A stretch of 28,736 bases of DNA from DATJXG01 sp035500455 (GCA_035500455.1 DATJXG010000058.1:1-28736), one strand, 5' to 3'. Positions 6,600 through 14,747 are shown, counted from the stretch's first letter. Notes: generated from the sequence alone by a model not told the origin. Numbers and translations are program-made.

Positions 6600-7814
6600 C
6601 TATGGAGTGAGGGCCAAAATGCGTGCAACCGCCGGGTGCCGGATCAGCACGCCGGCTTCGGTTGCATCGCTAACGAAGTCGTCAAGGTCCTGGGCGGCGG
6701 TAGCCTGGTCGATGCTGTAGATCTGCATCATGCCCGCGATGATCTGCTCCCGTGAGGCGCCCCCCGCCAGCCGACGCCAGATAAATCCGGCAATACCTTC
6801 CATTACCAGCCGGCGATGCGTAGGAATGTGGACAATCGCAGTCTCAAGTTCCCCGTATGACCAATAAACCGCATCCCGCGAAATCTGCAGTGCCAAGCCT
6901 TCCGTCCAGGCAAATGCGGGCCGGAACTGCTCCGCGGTTTGCTGTACCGCGACCCGGGTCGCATGATCGAGCCCCAGCCGGAACCTGAGCCGCTGCGAAC
7001 GAAACCCGGCATCGTAATAAGCGGCAGCCAGAAAGCGTTCCAAAGAGAGCGTCCACAGCCGGCTGGAGCGGTACTTCTCACTGGCGCCGTGGGCGCGGTA
7101 CATGTGGGCCAGCAGCGCTGCTCCTTTTCCATAGCTGTAGTTTTTCTGCAGGAAGCGGTGCCACGAGTTGCCGTCGATGTGGATACACGCGGCCTTCGGT
7201 TCGTGAGTAAGCTCATAGCCAAGCAGCAGCACGCGCCAGGAAAGGTCCACATCCTCGCAGGCGGGCAACGTTTCATTGAAGCCCCCGGCCTGCTCAACCG
7301 CGCTTCTGCGGTACATGGAGCATCCGCTCAGGATCCACGGGAACAGGTGCTTCCTGCCGCTGATGGTTGCCTCTACGATGCGCTCGGCGGTGAAGGCTCC
7401 GGAGGTTTCAATGTAGCGCTGAATTTTCCGGTTGCTGGCGCGATGTTCGATCGCGGCCTGGCAGCCGCCGATTCCGGGGCTGGAAAAGCGCTCTGCCAGC
7501 AGCCGGAGCCACTCCGGGTCGGCGGTGCAGTGGGCATCCAGAAAAGCCACCAATTCGCCGTTTCCTTGGGCCATTCCGGCATTCCGAGCGGCGCCGGCTC
7601 CTCTTTTTTCACCGTGAACTACCGTCGCGCCTTTGGAGCGGGCGATCTCGGCTGTGGTGTCGGTGGAACCGTCGTCCACCACGATGACTCTGACCAGTTC
7701 CGCCGGATAAGACTGGGCCGCCAGGCTGTCCAGACACTCGCCCAGCAGCCGCGCTTCATTGCGCGCCGGGATCACTACGTCCACGGTGGGAAATGACTGA
7801 TCGTTCGTGCTCAC
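6600..7814 (-). CDS. GT2 glycosyltransferase fused to a C-terminal PqqD-like domain
   Basis: The 404-residue protein has a family 2 glycosyltransferase domain at 10-260: PTVDVVIPARNEARLL, nucleotide-binding VVDDGSTDTTAE (about 46), DAHC in the DXD position (about 93), LSGCSMYRR, and the catalytic-base motif EDVDLSWR (about 188). A helical linker follows. Residues about 317-391 match PqqD: beta strands around AIVHIPTHRRLVME, then GIAGFIWRRLAGGASREQIIAGMMQIYSIDQATAAQDLDDFVSDATEAGVLI in helical segments. I see no membrane helix, so it probably acts in the cytoplasm on a sugar-nucleotide donor. It starts with a GTG overlapping the HprK-like stop (GTGA), so the two are translationally coupled. The fused recognition domain suggests the acceptor may be a peptide with a leader. 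The acceptor is not known. Confidence 0.85.
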   Translation of the reverse strand: MSTNDQSFPTVDVVIPARNEARLLGECLDSLAAQSYPAELVRVIVVDDGSTDTTAEIARSKGATVVHGEKRGAGAARNAGMAQGNGELVAFLDAHCTADPEWLRLLAERFSSPGIGGCQAAIEHRASNRKIQRYIETSGAFTAERIVEATISGRKHLFPWILSGCSMYRRSAVEQAGGFNETLPACEDVDLSWRVLLLGYELTHEPKAACIHIDGNSWHRFLQKNYSYGKGAALLAHMYRAHGASEKYRSSRLWTLSLERFLAAAYYDAGFRSQRLRFRLGLDHATRVAVQQTAEQFRPAFAWTEGLALQISRDAVYWSYGELETAIVHIPTHRRLVMEGIAGFIWRRLAGGASREQIIAGMMQIYSIDQATAAQDLDDFVSDATEAGVLIRHPAVARILALTP

Positions 7815-8842
7815 AGGCGGTCCAGCAATTCTGCGACCTGGTCCAATTGCGCATCAGCGAAGCGCAGGCGGAAGACTTCCGCGCGCGAAACCAGGCGCGT
7901 GATGAGATCGAAAACAAATCCGCTGTACTGATCCAGCGGCAGGCAGGAGTCGCGCCCGCGAAGCGTACGGAACACGACCATCGCCTCCGCGACCATTTTA
8001 TGCAGAACCTCGCGCCGCTCCAGCGGAATGAGTGTCGGTTTGGTTACCTTAGGCATGCGTTCCAGCACCAGCAAATGGGTCACCCGCCGCGGCTGTCTGT
8101 CATCTCCGTGGCCATTCAGCAGGGAGCGGGCAATGGGGAACTTTCCCCGATCGTCCATTTCCCCGAGCACATGAGGCCGCAGGAAGGGGAGGCGACGCAG
8201 CGTGTCCGTGCCGACATGGGGGAAATCGAGGGACGAGAGCACGTAGTCTTCGCCGCCCTCGAGAAAGAACAGCGGGCCATCTTCTGAGAGCAGGCTGTAA
8301 CCATGCTCCAGCAAGGCAAGCGCGGTGGTGCTTTTGCCGGCGCCACCGCCGCCGGTCAGGAAAAAAGTGCGGCTTCCCCGGGCCAACAGCGCTCCGTGCA
8401 GCCACTTCATTCCGTAGAACGGCAAAACGAAGCTTTGCAGCAGGGGGCGCAGAAAATGGCTGGCCACCAACCGCCCGCTGCGCAGGAATTCTCCACCCAG
8501 GTTGCAGCGGATGGTGTGCCGGTGGGCGTCGTATTCGAATTCATGAATGTACCCCGCAGTCTGGAAGGATTGAAAGCGCCCATCCTGGTAGAAGCATGGA
8601 CTGGTCAGCACCCGCGTTTCCGCAAAAACTCCAGATGGCAGAGGAACAATCGGCAAGGCGTGAGCAGAACCCAGCCTTTCGATCTGCAGTCGAACGCAGG
8701 CAGCACGCCCCGGAAACTGCAGCCGCAGGTCGTTTGAGCCATAGAGGGCCTGCACCCACGGCAGGAAGTCGAGGCTATGCGTGCGAATATCGAATTTCAA
8801 CCAGTGGAGAAGGATCTCTCCCGCCATGGCTTGGTCTGGCAT
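7811..8842 (-). CDS. HprK-like P-loop kinase
   Basis: A 343-residue protein with a C-terminal HPr-kinase-like fold: a histidine-containing lead-in (YGMKWLHGALLARGSRTFFLTG), Walker A GGGGAGKST (about residues 164-172), then ALALLEHGYSLLSEDGPLFF in place of the usual 'lvsDD', and PHVGTDTLRRLPFLRP. The N-terminal 150 residues are divergent and lack a recognisable HPr kinase regulatory domain. Classical HprK phosphorylates HPr Ser46. Relatives in lasso clusters phosphorylate the product peptide, and others occur with PqqD-like proteins in HprK-related systems. No HPr or PTS gene is visible here. It overlaps the preceding glycosyltransferase gene by 68 bases (28 or more for a later start at 8827) and is coupled to the next by a 4-base overlap. 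Confidence 0.8.
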   Translation of the reverse strand: MPDQAMAGEILLHWLKFDIRTHSLDFLPWVQALYGSNDLRLQFPGRAACVRLQIERLGSAHALPIVPLPSGVFAETRVLTSPCFYQDGRFQSFQTAGYIHEFEYDAHRHTIRCNLGGEFLRSGRLVASHFLRPLLQSFVLPFYGMKWLHGALLARGSRTFFLTGGGGAGKSTTALALLEHGYSLLSEDGPLFFLEGGEDYVLSSLDFPHVGTDTLRRLPFLRPHVLGEMDDRGKFPIARSLLNGHGDDRQPRRVTHLLVLERMPKVTKPTLIPLERREVLHKMVAEAMVVFRTLRGRDSCLPLDQYSGFVFDLITRLVSRAEVFRLRFADAQLDQVAELLDRL

Positions 8843-10220
8843 CGCCCCGTCCCCGGTTTCGTATGAGTTGCAGATATTCCGTACAGCGCTCCGAATCGCG
8901 CAGGCTCAGCGCCAGCCGGCAGAGATCGTATTTCTCTTTGAAGGCGTCGTAGTACTCCGCCCTGGGATTTTCGAGGTAGATCGCGAACTGATCACGCAGG
9001 CCGGCGAGGTAAGCGGCATCCGCCGGAGACAGCTCGGACCGCGAAATCGTCAAGGCAAGCAACTCCTCAACTTCCTTCGCCAGCTTTTGGAATTGTCGGA
9101 ACACGGCGATGGGTGTCAGGCTGCCTTCCCGCTCCAGACCGGCGAGCAACGCGTTCATTGTCGCAGGATCCGAGGGTTCGGAAGCGCCGGGAGAGTTCTG
9201 AATCTCTTCCAACGCTGATAAAAAGGCGCCGAGCGAAGTCTCCCAGTCAAAGCGGTTCTGCACAGTGGCGAAGCCGCCTTCGATCAATCGCGCCTGCAGC
9301 GCCAGGTCCAGGAGAACCCGTTCCAGCTTTTCGCGCAGGTCAGCGGGATCGTTGGGCTGGGCCAGCAACAGGTTGACGCCATCTATCCCATAGTCTGAGA
9401 CGCCCATGGTGCGCGTGGAAACTACGGGCAGGCCGCAGTGGAAGGCCTCGACCGCGGGAAGGCCGAAGCCCTCATACCACGAAGTGCAGCAGTATGCATC
9501 GCAAGTGGACATCACCTGCGGCACTCTCTCAGGCGGGCAACAGTAGTGGATCTCGACCGGGCAGGCGCAGCGCTCCAACACCTCGCGGTTCCGGCTCTCC
9601 TGAGTGACCAGCACCAATTGCACGGGATGCTCGCGGCCCAACATGGCCAGGGCGTCCAAGCCGTCGCGCATGCCTTTGTGGGAGATGAGGTAATTTCCCA
9701 CGAGGAGAATGCGGTGCGGGGCGGCGCGTGGTTTGCGCGGTTGCGGCCGGAAGATGTCTTTGTCGATTCCGAGCGGCATGAAATAGGAATCGCGCCCGGC
9801 GCGCTCCTTCACCAATTGTTGGATCGACCGCGAAATTGCGATGATCGGCACCGGGAGCTGGTAAATGCGCGCCATCGCGGGGGAATCCTGAACACACTCG
9901 GCGTAAGAAAGGCCGCGCGCATGGTGAAAACTCTCATAGTCCTGGCAGAAGTAGATGATCCCACGACGGTTCGTGTGGCTCAGGGCCATCGGCACCATGA
10001 AGGCATTGGAGAGAAGAACAAAATCGTAGGCGGAGAAATCTACGTCCTCCAGATTCTTTTGCGGCAAGACGCGAGCATGCAGAGGAAACCACAGCGGGCC
10101 GCCGGCGAAGGAGAATAGATCCGCGTCAATCCCCCGGCTGCCAAGGCGATTGATGAGTTCGAAGATGACCTTAATGCCGCCGCTGAGCGCGGTGCTGGGC
10201 GTGCAGAACAGAAGTCGCAA
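8775..10220 (-). CDS. GT4-type (GT-B fold) glycosyltransferase
   Basis: A 481-residue protein of glycosyltransferase family 4. The N-terminal Rossmann domain starts MRLLFCTPSTALSGGIKVIFELINRL with the glycine-rich acceptor loop. The C-terminal donor domain holds GIDKDIFRP, ILLVGNYLISHKG, and the EX7E motif in SWYEGFGLPAVEAFHCGLPVVS that binds the sugar-nucleotide. About 150 residues of mostly helical sequence follow and match no domain I recognise. The TTG at 10220 is taken as start: AGGGG lies about 9 bases upstream, the family's N-terminus begins there, and a GTG at 10292 would add 24 residues encoded by the 10289-10353 repeat. It is first in the GT4-HprK-GT2 operon. Substrates are unknown. 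Likely a cytoplasmic or peripheral-membrane enzyme. Confidence 0.87.
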   Translation of the reverse strand: MRLLFCTPSTALSGGIKVIFELINRLGSRGIDADLFSFAGGPLWFPLHARVLPQKNLEDVDFSAYDFVLLSNAFMVPMALSHTNRRGIIYFCQDYESFHHARGLSYAECVQDSPAMARIYQLPVPIIAISRSIQQLVKERAGRDSYFMPLGIDKDIFRPQPRKPRAAPHRILLVGNYLISHKGMRDGLDALAMLGREHPVQLVLVTQESRNREVLERCACPVEIHYCCPPERVPQVMSTCDAYCCTSWYEGFGLPAVEAFHCGLPVVSTRTMGVSDYGIDGVNLLLAQPNDPADLREKLERVLLDLALQARLIEGGFATVQNRFDWETSLGAFLSALEEIQNSPGASEPSDPATMNALLAGLEREGSLTPIAVFRQFQKLAKEVEELLALTISRSELSPADAAYLAGLRDQFAIYLENPRAEYYDAFKEKYDLCRLALSLRDSERCTEYLQLIRNRGRGDARPSHGGRDPSPLVEIRYSHA

Positions 10221-10288
10221 TGCCGGGGTTCCCCTCTGCCACGAGTATGCCACGGAGGGCAGTCCGCAGATGGAACGAAAGATATTTA

Positions 10289-10353
10289 CCACCGAGGCAC
10301 GGAGTCAAAGAGGAAACAAGAAATATCCCCGTGTCTCTGTGCCTCCGTGGTGG
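10289..10353. repeat. Palindromic CACGGAG-family repeat between phosphorylase and GT4 genes
   Basis: Left arm 10289-10313 (CCACCGAGGCACGGAG) and right arm 10327-10353 (CTGTGCCTCCGTGGTGG) form an imperfect inverted repeat, the same family as 4476-4556. It begins 10 bases past the glucan phosphorylase stop on the minus strand and may act as its transcript end. Confidence 0.7.
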
Positions 10354-10362
10354 AAGCCCATC

Positions 10363-13023
10363 TCAGCGGACGGCGCGCATGTTGCTTGAGGTGCCGCCGG
10401 CTGCCGGGATGTAGCACTTCAGGGTGTAGTCCATCACCATGCGGTCAGCATTGAATCGCCAGCCCAAGGTGCGGATGGTGCGCTTCATCCGTTTGATCCA
10501 GCCACGCGGAAGGCCGTCACGGTCGCGCTGGTAATAGAGCGGGATCACTTCCTCGCGCAGCACGCGATAGAGATCATCACGATCGCGGCTATCGTGAACA
10601 TCCAGGTTGGTGTGGGTCCGGCCCGTCCCGATGGCGAAGCCGTTCAGGCCGTCATAAGCCTCGGCCCACCAGCCGTCGAGCACAGAGAGATTCAGGCCGC
10701 CGTTCAGCACGACCTTTTGCCCGCTCGTGCCGGAAGCCTCGAGCGGACGCCGCGGATTATTCAGCCACACATCCACGCCCTGCACGAAGTGCCGCCCGAC
10801 GTTGATGTCGTAATCCTCGATGAAGACAAACTTCTCGGCGAACCGCGGATTGCGGGTCAGTTGCGCGATCCGCTGCAGCACCTGCTTGCCGGGTTCGTCG
10901 CGGGGATGGGCCTTCCCTCCGAAGACAAATTGCACCGGCCGCTTGGGATCATTCACCATGGAAGCGAGCATCTCAATATCGCCGGCGATCAGGTCGGCGC
11001 GCTTGTAGGTGGCGAAACGGCGGGCAAAACCGATGGTCAGCGCGTCCGGGCTGAGCACCCGCCCGAGGCGCTGCAGAGTCTCTGCCGGTTCTCCGCGGCG
11101 TTCCGCCTGCTCCATCGAGCGGCGGCGGACAAATTCCAGCAAGCGCGACTTCAGGCTCAGGTGGGTTTCCCAAAGCTCGCCGTCGTCCACATTCTCAATG
11201 CCTTCCCACATCTTGGCCTCGCCGCTGTGTTCGTGCCAGCCGGTTCCCAGGTGGCGGTCGTAAAGGCGGAACATCTGCGGAGAAAGCCAGGTAGGAACGT
11301 GCACGCCATTAGTGATGTGGCCAATGGGAATGGCATCCTCGGCCTTGCCGGGGTAGAGGCCGGTCCACATGGCGCGGGAAACTTCGCCGTGCAAGGCCGA
11401 AACCGCGTTCGCGCGGCGCGAAAGCTTCAGCCCCAGCACGGTCATGCAGAATTCTTCGTGCGGGTTGGTCGGATGCTCGCGCCCCAGGGCGATCAGCGCA
11501 TCATGGCTGAGTCCCAGAGCGTCGCGCAAAGGCCCCAGGTGCTCCTCAATCAGGTCAGAGTTGAAGCGGTCGTGGCCGGCGGGAACCGGAGTGTGAGTGG
11601 TGAACACCACTTCGCGGGAAACTCGCGGTACCGCTTGCTCGAAATTCAGCCCTTCTTCCTGCATGCGGCTGCGCACCGCTTCCAGCACTACGAACACGCT
11701 GTGTCCTTCGTTCAAATGCAGCACTCCGGGCGTGATGCCCATCGCCTTCAGGGCGCGGAAGCCGCCCACGCCCAATAGCAGTTCCTGCCGCACTCGCACG
11801 CGCGAATCTCCGCCGTAAAGGCGCGAGGTAAGCTCACGGTCCTCTGGAGCGTTGCCCTCGACGTTGGAATCGAGCAACAACAAATCGCAGCGCCCTACCT
11901 TCATCCGCCAGACTTTGGCGCGCAGAGTCCCGCTGCGGGTTTCAATCTGGACGGCCACCGGCAGCCCGTTGGTGCCAATGGCAGGCTCCATGGGGAGCTG
12001 GTTGATGTCGGTGTGAATGTAATCTTCCTGCTGCCAGCCATTGCGGTCGAGATGCTGCCGGAAGTATCCCTGGCCATAAAACAGCCCGATGCCGACTAGC
12101 GGAATCCCCAAGTCAGACGCGCTCTTAATATGGTCGCCGGCCAGCACCCCCAAGCCGCCCGAATACTCCGGAATGGAAACATGCAGGCCGAACTCCGCCG
12201 AAAAGTAAGCCACCGGCCGCGGCCGCAGAACCCCCGCATGACGCGCTCCCCAGGTACGGTCAGCCTCCAGGTACTCACGCTGCCGGCGATAGGCGTAGTT
12301 AATCCGGCTGTGGAGCACCAGTTCACGCGCCCGCTTCTCAATTCCGGACAACGGAATCTCTGACAGCAGGGCCACCGGGTTGTGGTTGAGCTGCCGCCAG
12401 CGGACGGGGTCGAGATCACGGAAAAGGCTGCTGGTGTCGTGGTCCCAGCACCACCATAGGTTGCGCGCCAGCGTCCACAGCCGCTCCTGCACGGGGGCGA
12501 TGAAGCGGTCCAGGGTGCGGGCTTCGTTCACCACCGGCGCCACCTGCGATGCCGCCTCCACCAGCATGCGGATTTCGTCTTCGCGAAACGCGCGGGCCTC
12601 GATACTCTGGCAGACCAGCACCCCCTGCAGCACTCCACGGTCAATCAGGGGCACGCCCAGAAACGACTTGTAGATTTCCTCGCCGGCCTCCTTGAAATAC
12701 TTGAAGCGCGGATGGCTTTGCGCCTGCTCCACCGCTACCGGGCGCACCTGCTCGGCCACTAGGCCGGCCAATCCTTCGTTCAGCCCCATGCGCAGCGTGC
12801 CGATGCATTGCGGGCGCAGTCCCACCGTGGCCGCCAGCACCAGGTTGGCGCGGTCCGGCTCGAGCAGATAGGCGGAGCAGACGTCGCTATCAAACCGCTT
12901 CGCGATCAGGGCCACCACATTCATGAGGGTTTCGGCGGGTTTGCCACCCTCGGCGGCGAGTTTGCCGAGTTCCTCGAGAGTCAAAACATAGCTGGAGAGA
13001 TTCACCGTAGCGGTCTGGCTCAT
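10363..13023 (-). CDS. glgP: Alpha-glucan phosphorylase with N-terminal GAF domain
   Basis: Releases glucose 1-phosphate from alpha-1,4-glucans by phosphorolysis, in the cytoplasm. The 886 residues divide into a GAF domain (about 15-167) and a bacterial-type phosphorylase (about 175-870, the shorter GT35 branch lacking animal-type regulatory sites). Visible: SAEFGLHVSIPEYSGGLGVLAGDH, LHLNEGHSVF, TTHTPVPAGHDRF, ITNGVHVPTW, GFARRFATYKRAD, FVFGGKAHP, and the pyridoxal-phosphate lysine in SGTSGQKVVLNG (about Lys770). GAF segment EGLAGLVAEQVRPVAVEQAQ..FKYF..SFLGVPLIDRGVLQGVLV closely resembles the GAF of PtsP. The ATG at 13023 is used, not a TTG at 13068. GAF domains bind small ligands or partners, so activity may be regulated; what is sensed is unknown. 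Confidence 0.93.
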   Translation of the reverse strand: MSQTATVNLSSYVLTLEELGKLAAEGGKPAETLMNVVALIAKRFDSDVCSAYLLEPDRANLVLAATVGLRPQCIGTLRMGLNEGLAGLVAEQVRPVAVEQAQSHPRFKYFKEAGEEIYKSFLGVPLIDRGVLQGVLVCQSIEARAFREDEIRMLVEAASQVAPVVNEARTLDRFIAPVQERLWTLARNLWWCWDHDTSSLFRDLDPVRWRQLNHNPVALLSEIPLSGIEKRARELVLHSRINYAYRRQREYLEADRTWGARHAGVLRPRPVAYFSAEFGLHVSIPEYSGGLGVLAGDHIKSASDLGIPLVGIGLFYGQGYFRQHLDRNGWQQEDYIHTDINQLPMEPAIGTNGLPVAVQIETRSGTLRAKVWRMKVGRCDLLLLDSNVEGNAPEDRELTSRLYGGDSRVRVRQELLLGVGGFRALKAMGITPGVLHLNEGHSVFVVLEAVRSRMQEEGLNFEQAVPRVSREVVFTTHTPVPAGHDRFNSDLIEEHLGPLRDALGLSHDALIALGREHPTNPHEEFCMTVLGLKLSRRANAVSALHGEVSRAMWTGLYPGKAEDAIPIGHITNGVHVPTWLSPQMFRLYDRHLGTGWHEHSGEAKMWEGIENVDDGELWETHLSLKSRLLEFVRRRSMEQAERRGEPAETLQRLGRVLSPDALTIGFARRFATYKRADLIAGDIEMLASMVNDPKRPVQFVFGGKAHPRDEPGKQVLQRIAQLTRNPRFAEKFVFIEDYDINVGRHFVQGVDVWLNNPRRPLEASGTSGQKVVLNGGLNLSVLDGWWAEAYDGLNGFAIGTGRTHTNLDVHDSRDRDDLYRVLREEVIPLYYQRDRDGLPRGWIKRMKRTIRTLGWRFNADRMVMDYTLKCYIPAAGGTSSNMRAVR

Positions 13024-13376
13024 GTCCTGAAATTCCCTTTTTCGGCTGGATGCAAGGTCGTGGCGCAAATTTAAGCGCCTGATTCCGATTCTAAACGGCA
13101 GACTGCCGGGCGGCTAGGTTACGGCTGTGCGCAACCGCCGGCAGAGCCGCGGTTGAGACTCAAACTGGTTACTTGGGGAGGCGTCCACCGCCTCGGAGAG
13201 ACTCTAGGAGCACGGGCAGCACGAGTCCAATCGAAATTGTTGATCGGAGAGATTTTGGATTGAGTTGTGACCGCCAGAGAATACTGAGAACCGGGAACGG
13301 GCAACTGAGAACTAGTTTTCACCCAGGAAAAAAGTCTCCACTACAAGGGAACCGGTAAGCCAAATCGCCGCCAGCC
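13024..13376. other. Intergenic region between phosphorylase and lactonase genes
   Basis: No convincing gene was found on either strand. The region should contain the promoter of the phosphorylase gene (right-to-left) and the 3' end of the lactonase gene. It holds the repeat at 13284-13315. I could not assign a clear -35/-10 pair. Confidence 0.5.
13284..13315 (-). repeat. CAGTTCCCGGTTCTCAGT dispersed repeat, right copy
   Basis: ACTGAGAACCGGGAAC on the plus strand is the reverse complement of the core of 6038-6066. A second ACTGAGAACT follows at once. The orientation is opposite to the left copy. Confidence 0.6.
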
Positions 13377-14540
13377 TCATTCCGCCATAAACCGAATACA
13401 AACCGGCGCCGATACCTTGAACTCCTGGCCGGAAGGCGTTAGACGGCCCGACTGGGGATCGATCTGGAATTCGACGATATTGTCCGACTCCTGATTCGCC
13501 ACGAACAGCCGGGTCCCGCTGGGGTCAATCTCGAAGTTGCGCGGTTCTTTGCCTTGAGTCGGGGTGTAAGCGACAAAGGTCAGTCTGCCTGACTTCGGGT
13601 CAATCGCGAACAGCGCAATGCTGTCATGCCCCCGGTTCGACACGTAAAGAAACCTGCCGTTGGGGTGGATCACGATCTCCGCGCTGGTGTTCTCGCCTTT
13701 GAAGTCAGGTGGGAGTGTTGGCACGACCTCCAGTTTCTTGAGTACTCCGTTCTTGGGATCATAGGAAAAGCTCGTGATGGTGGCCTTGATCTCGGAAATC
13801 ACGTAAACGAACTTGCCGCTGGGAGCAAACGCGATGTGCCGGGGCCCCGCGCCGGGATCGACTTTCGCGAAAGGCGGATCGTTCGGAGTGAGAGAGCCCT
13901 TGGCGGCATCGAAGCGGTACACCAAAATTTCATCGAGCCCCAGATCGGCGTTGAGGGCGAACCGGTTGTCCGGTGAAAGATCGATCCAGTGGGCGTGCGG
14001 CCCTTCCTGGCGGGCGTGGTTGGGGCCGGAACCCTGGTGCTGGTCGAAGGCGGAAGCCTCGCCCAGGCGGCCATCCGCCAGCACGGGAAACACCGCCACG
14101 CTGCCGCTGCTGTAATTGGCCACGAGCGCAAATTTTCCCGTGCGGTCCAGGGCAATGTAACAGGGATCGGTGCCGCGTGAAGCCACTTCGTTCAAAAACG
14201 CCAGTTTGCCAGTGGCCCGGTCGATGGCGAACGCGCTCACGCCTCCGCTGGCCTGGCCTTTGTAGGTCTGGCCTTCATTCACTGCGTAAAGCCATTTGCG
14301 GTTGGGATGGATCACCAGAAACGATGGATCTTTGGTTTGTGCGGCAACGCCCAGCGGCGTCATCTGGCCGGTGCCGGCGTCATAGCGATACACATAAATG
14401 CCCTGGCTTCCGCGCTGCGAGTAAGTGCCAACGTAAACCAGATATTTGTTGTTGGTTTGAGCGGAAGCGATCATCGGAATTGCCGCGAAAGTTGTAACCA
14501 GCAGCGTGAGGAGACTACGGGTCATTTCCATGGCATCCAT
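13377..14540 (-). CDS. Secreted lactonase-family seven-bladed beta-propeller
   Basis: A lactonase family protein (PF10282, 6-phosphogluconolactonase/YbhE-like fold) of 387 residues from the ATG at 14540, with a signal peptide (MDAMEMTRSLLTLLVTTFAAIPMIASAQ). Blades carry the typical repeats: YLVYVGTYSQRGSQGIYVYRYD, WLYAVNE, CYIALDRTGKFALVANYSSGSVAVFPV, PNHARQEGPHAHWIDLSPDNRFALNADLGLDEILVYRFD, GPRHIAFAPSGKFVYVISE, RFLYVSNRGHDSIALFAID. The GPHAHW region is the usual active-site motif. Because it is exported, it probably does not serve the cytoplasmic pentose phosphate pathway; secreted relatives are usually only predicted. ATGs at 14531 and 14525 are alternative starts that also keep a signal peptide; no ribosome binding site decides among them. 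Confidence 0.85.
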   Translation of the reverse strand: MDAMEMTRSLLTLLVTTFAAIPMIASAQTNNKYLVYVGTYSQRGSQGIYVYRYDAGTGQMTPLGVAAQTKDPSFLVIHPNRKWLYAVNEGQTYKGQASGGVSAFAIDRATGKLAFLNEVASRGTDPCYIALDRTGKFALVANYSSGSVAVFPVLADGRLGEASAFDQHQGSGPNHARQEGPHAHWIDLSPDNRFALNADLGLDEILVYRFDAAKGSLTPNDPPFAKVDPGAGPRHIAFAPSGKFVYVISEIKATITSFSYDPKNGVLKKLEVVPTLPPDFKGENTSAEIVIHPNGRFLYVSNRGHDSIALFAIDPKSGRLTFVAYTPTQGKEPRNFEIDPSGTRLFVANQESDNIVEFQIDPQSGRLTPSGQEFKVSAPVCIRFMAE

Positions 14541-14599
14541 GAAACCGCATAAGCCGGAGAAGCGCAAGCGGACTGGTCTCGGCCCCATCTATGTTTTCC

Positions 14600-14721
14600 C
14601 TGCGACCTTCGCGGCCGTTCTCCGTGTTCTCGCCGATTTAGGGTTTTGATCTTGGCCACGGAAAGGGCAAAACCTTAAATCGCCGAGAACGCAAGGAACC
14701 CCCACCGAGGTCGCTGAGCGA
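14600..14721. repeat. Long nested inverted repeat upstream of the lactonase gene
   Basis: Inner arms at 14618-14648 and 14668-14698 (31 bases each) match as inverted repeats at 25 of 31 positions around a 19-base loop. Outer arms GCGACCTTCGCGG near 14602 and CCGAGGTCGCTGAG near 14705 extend it. Related half-copies lie at 5900-5945 and 28085-28133. It fills most of the gap between the lactonase and metallo-hydrolase genes. Confidence 0.75.
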
Positions 14722-14747
14722 GAACTCTATTCGGTTGTGGGAGGGCG

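Noticed and set aside
6939..7796. A 285-codon frame antisense to the GT2-PqqD gene
   Set aside because: The opposite strand encodes the glycosyltransferase with all catalytic motifs, and this frame has none of its own.
6123..7814. A PQQ or mycofactocin synthesis locus
   Set aside because: There is no radical SAM gene, no PqqA/MftA-like precursor core and no dehydrogenase. The PqqD-fold protein alone does not identify these pathways.
6087..10220. A complete lasso peptide biosynthesis cluster
   Set aside because: The lasso B2 protease and the asparagine-synthetase-like cyclase are absent, and the possible core is too short for a lasso. Only the leader motif, the PqqD protein and the kinase resemble that class.
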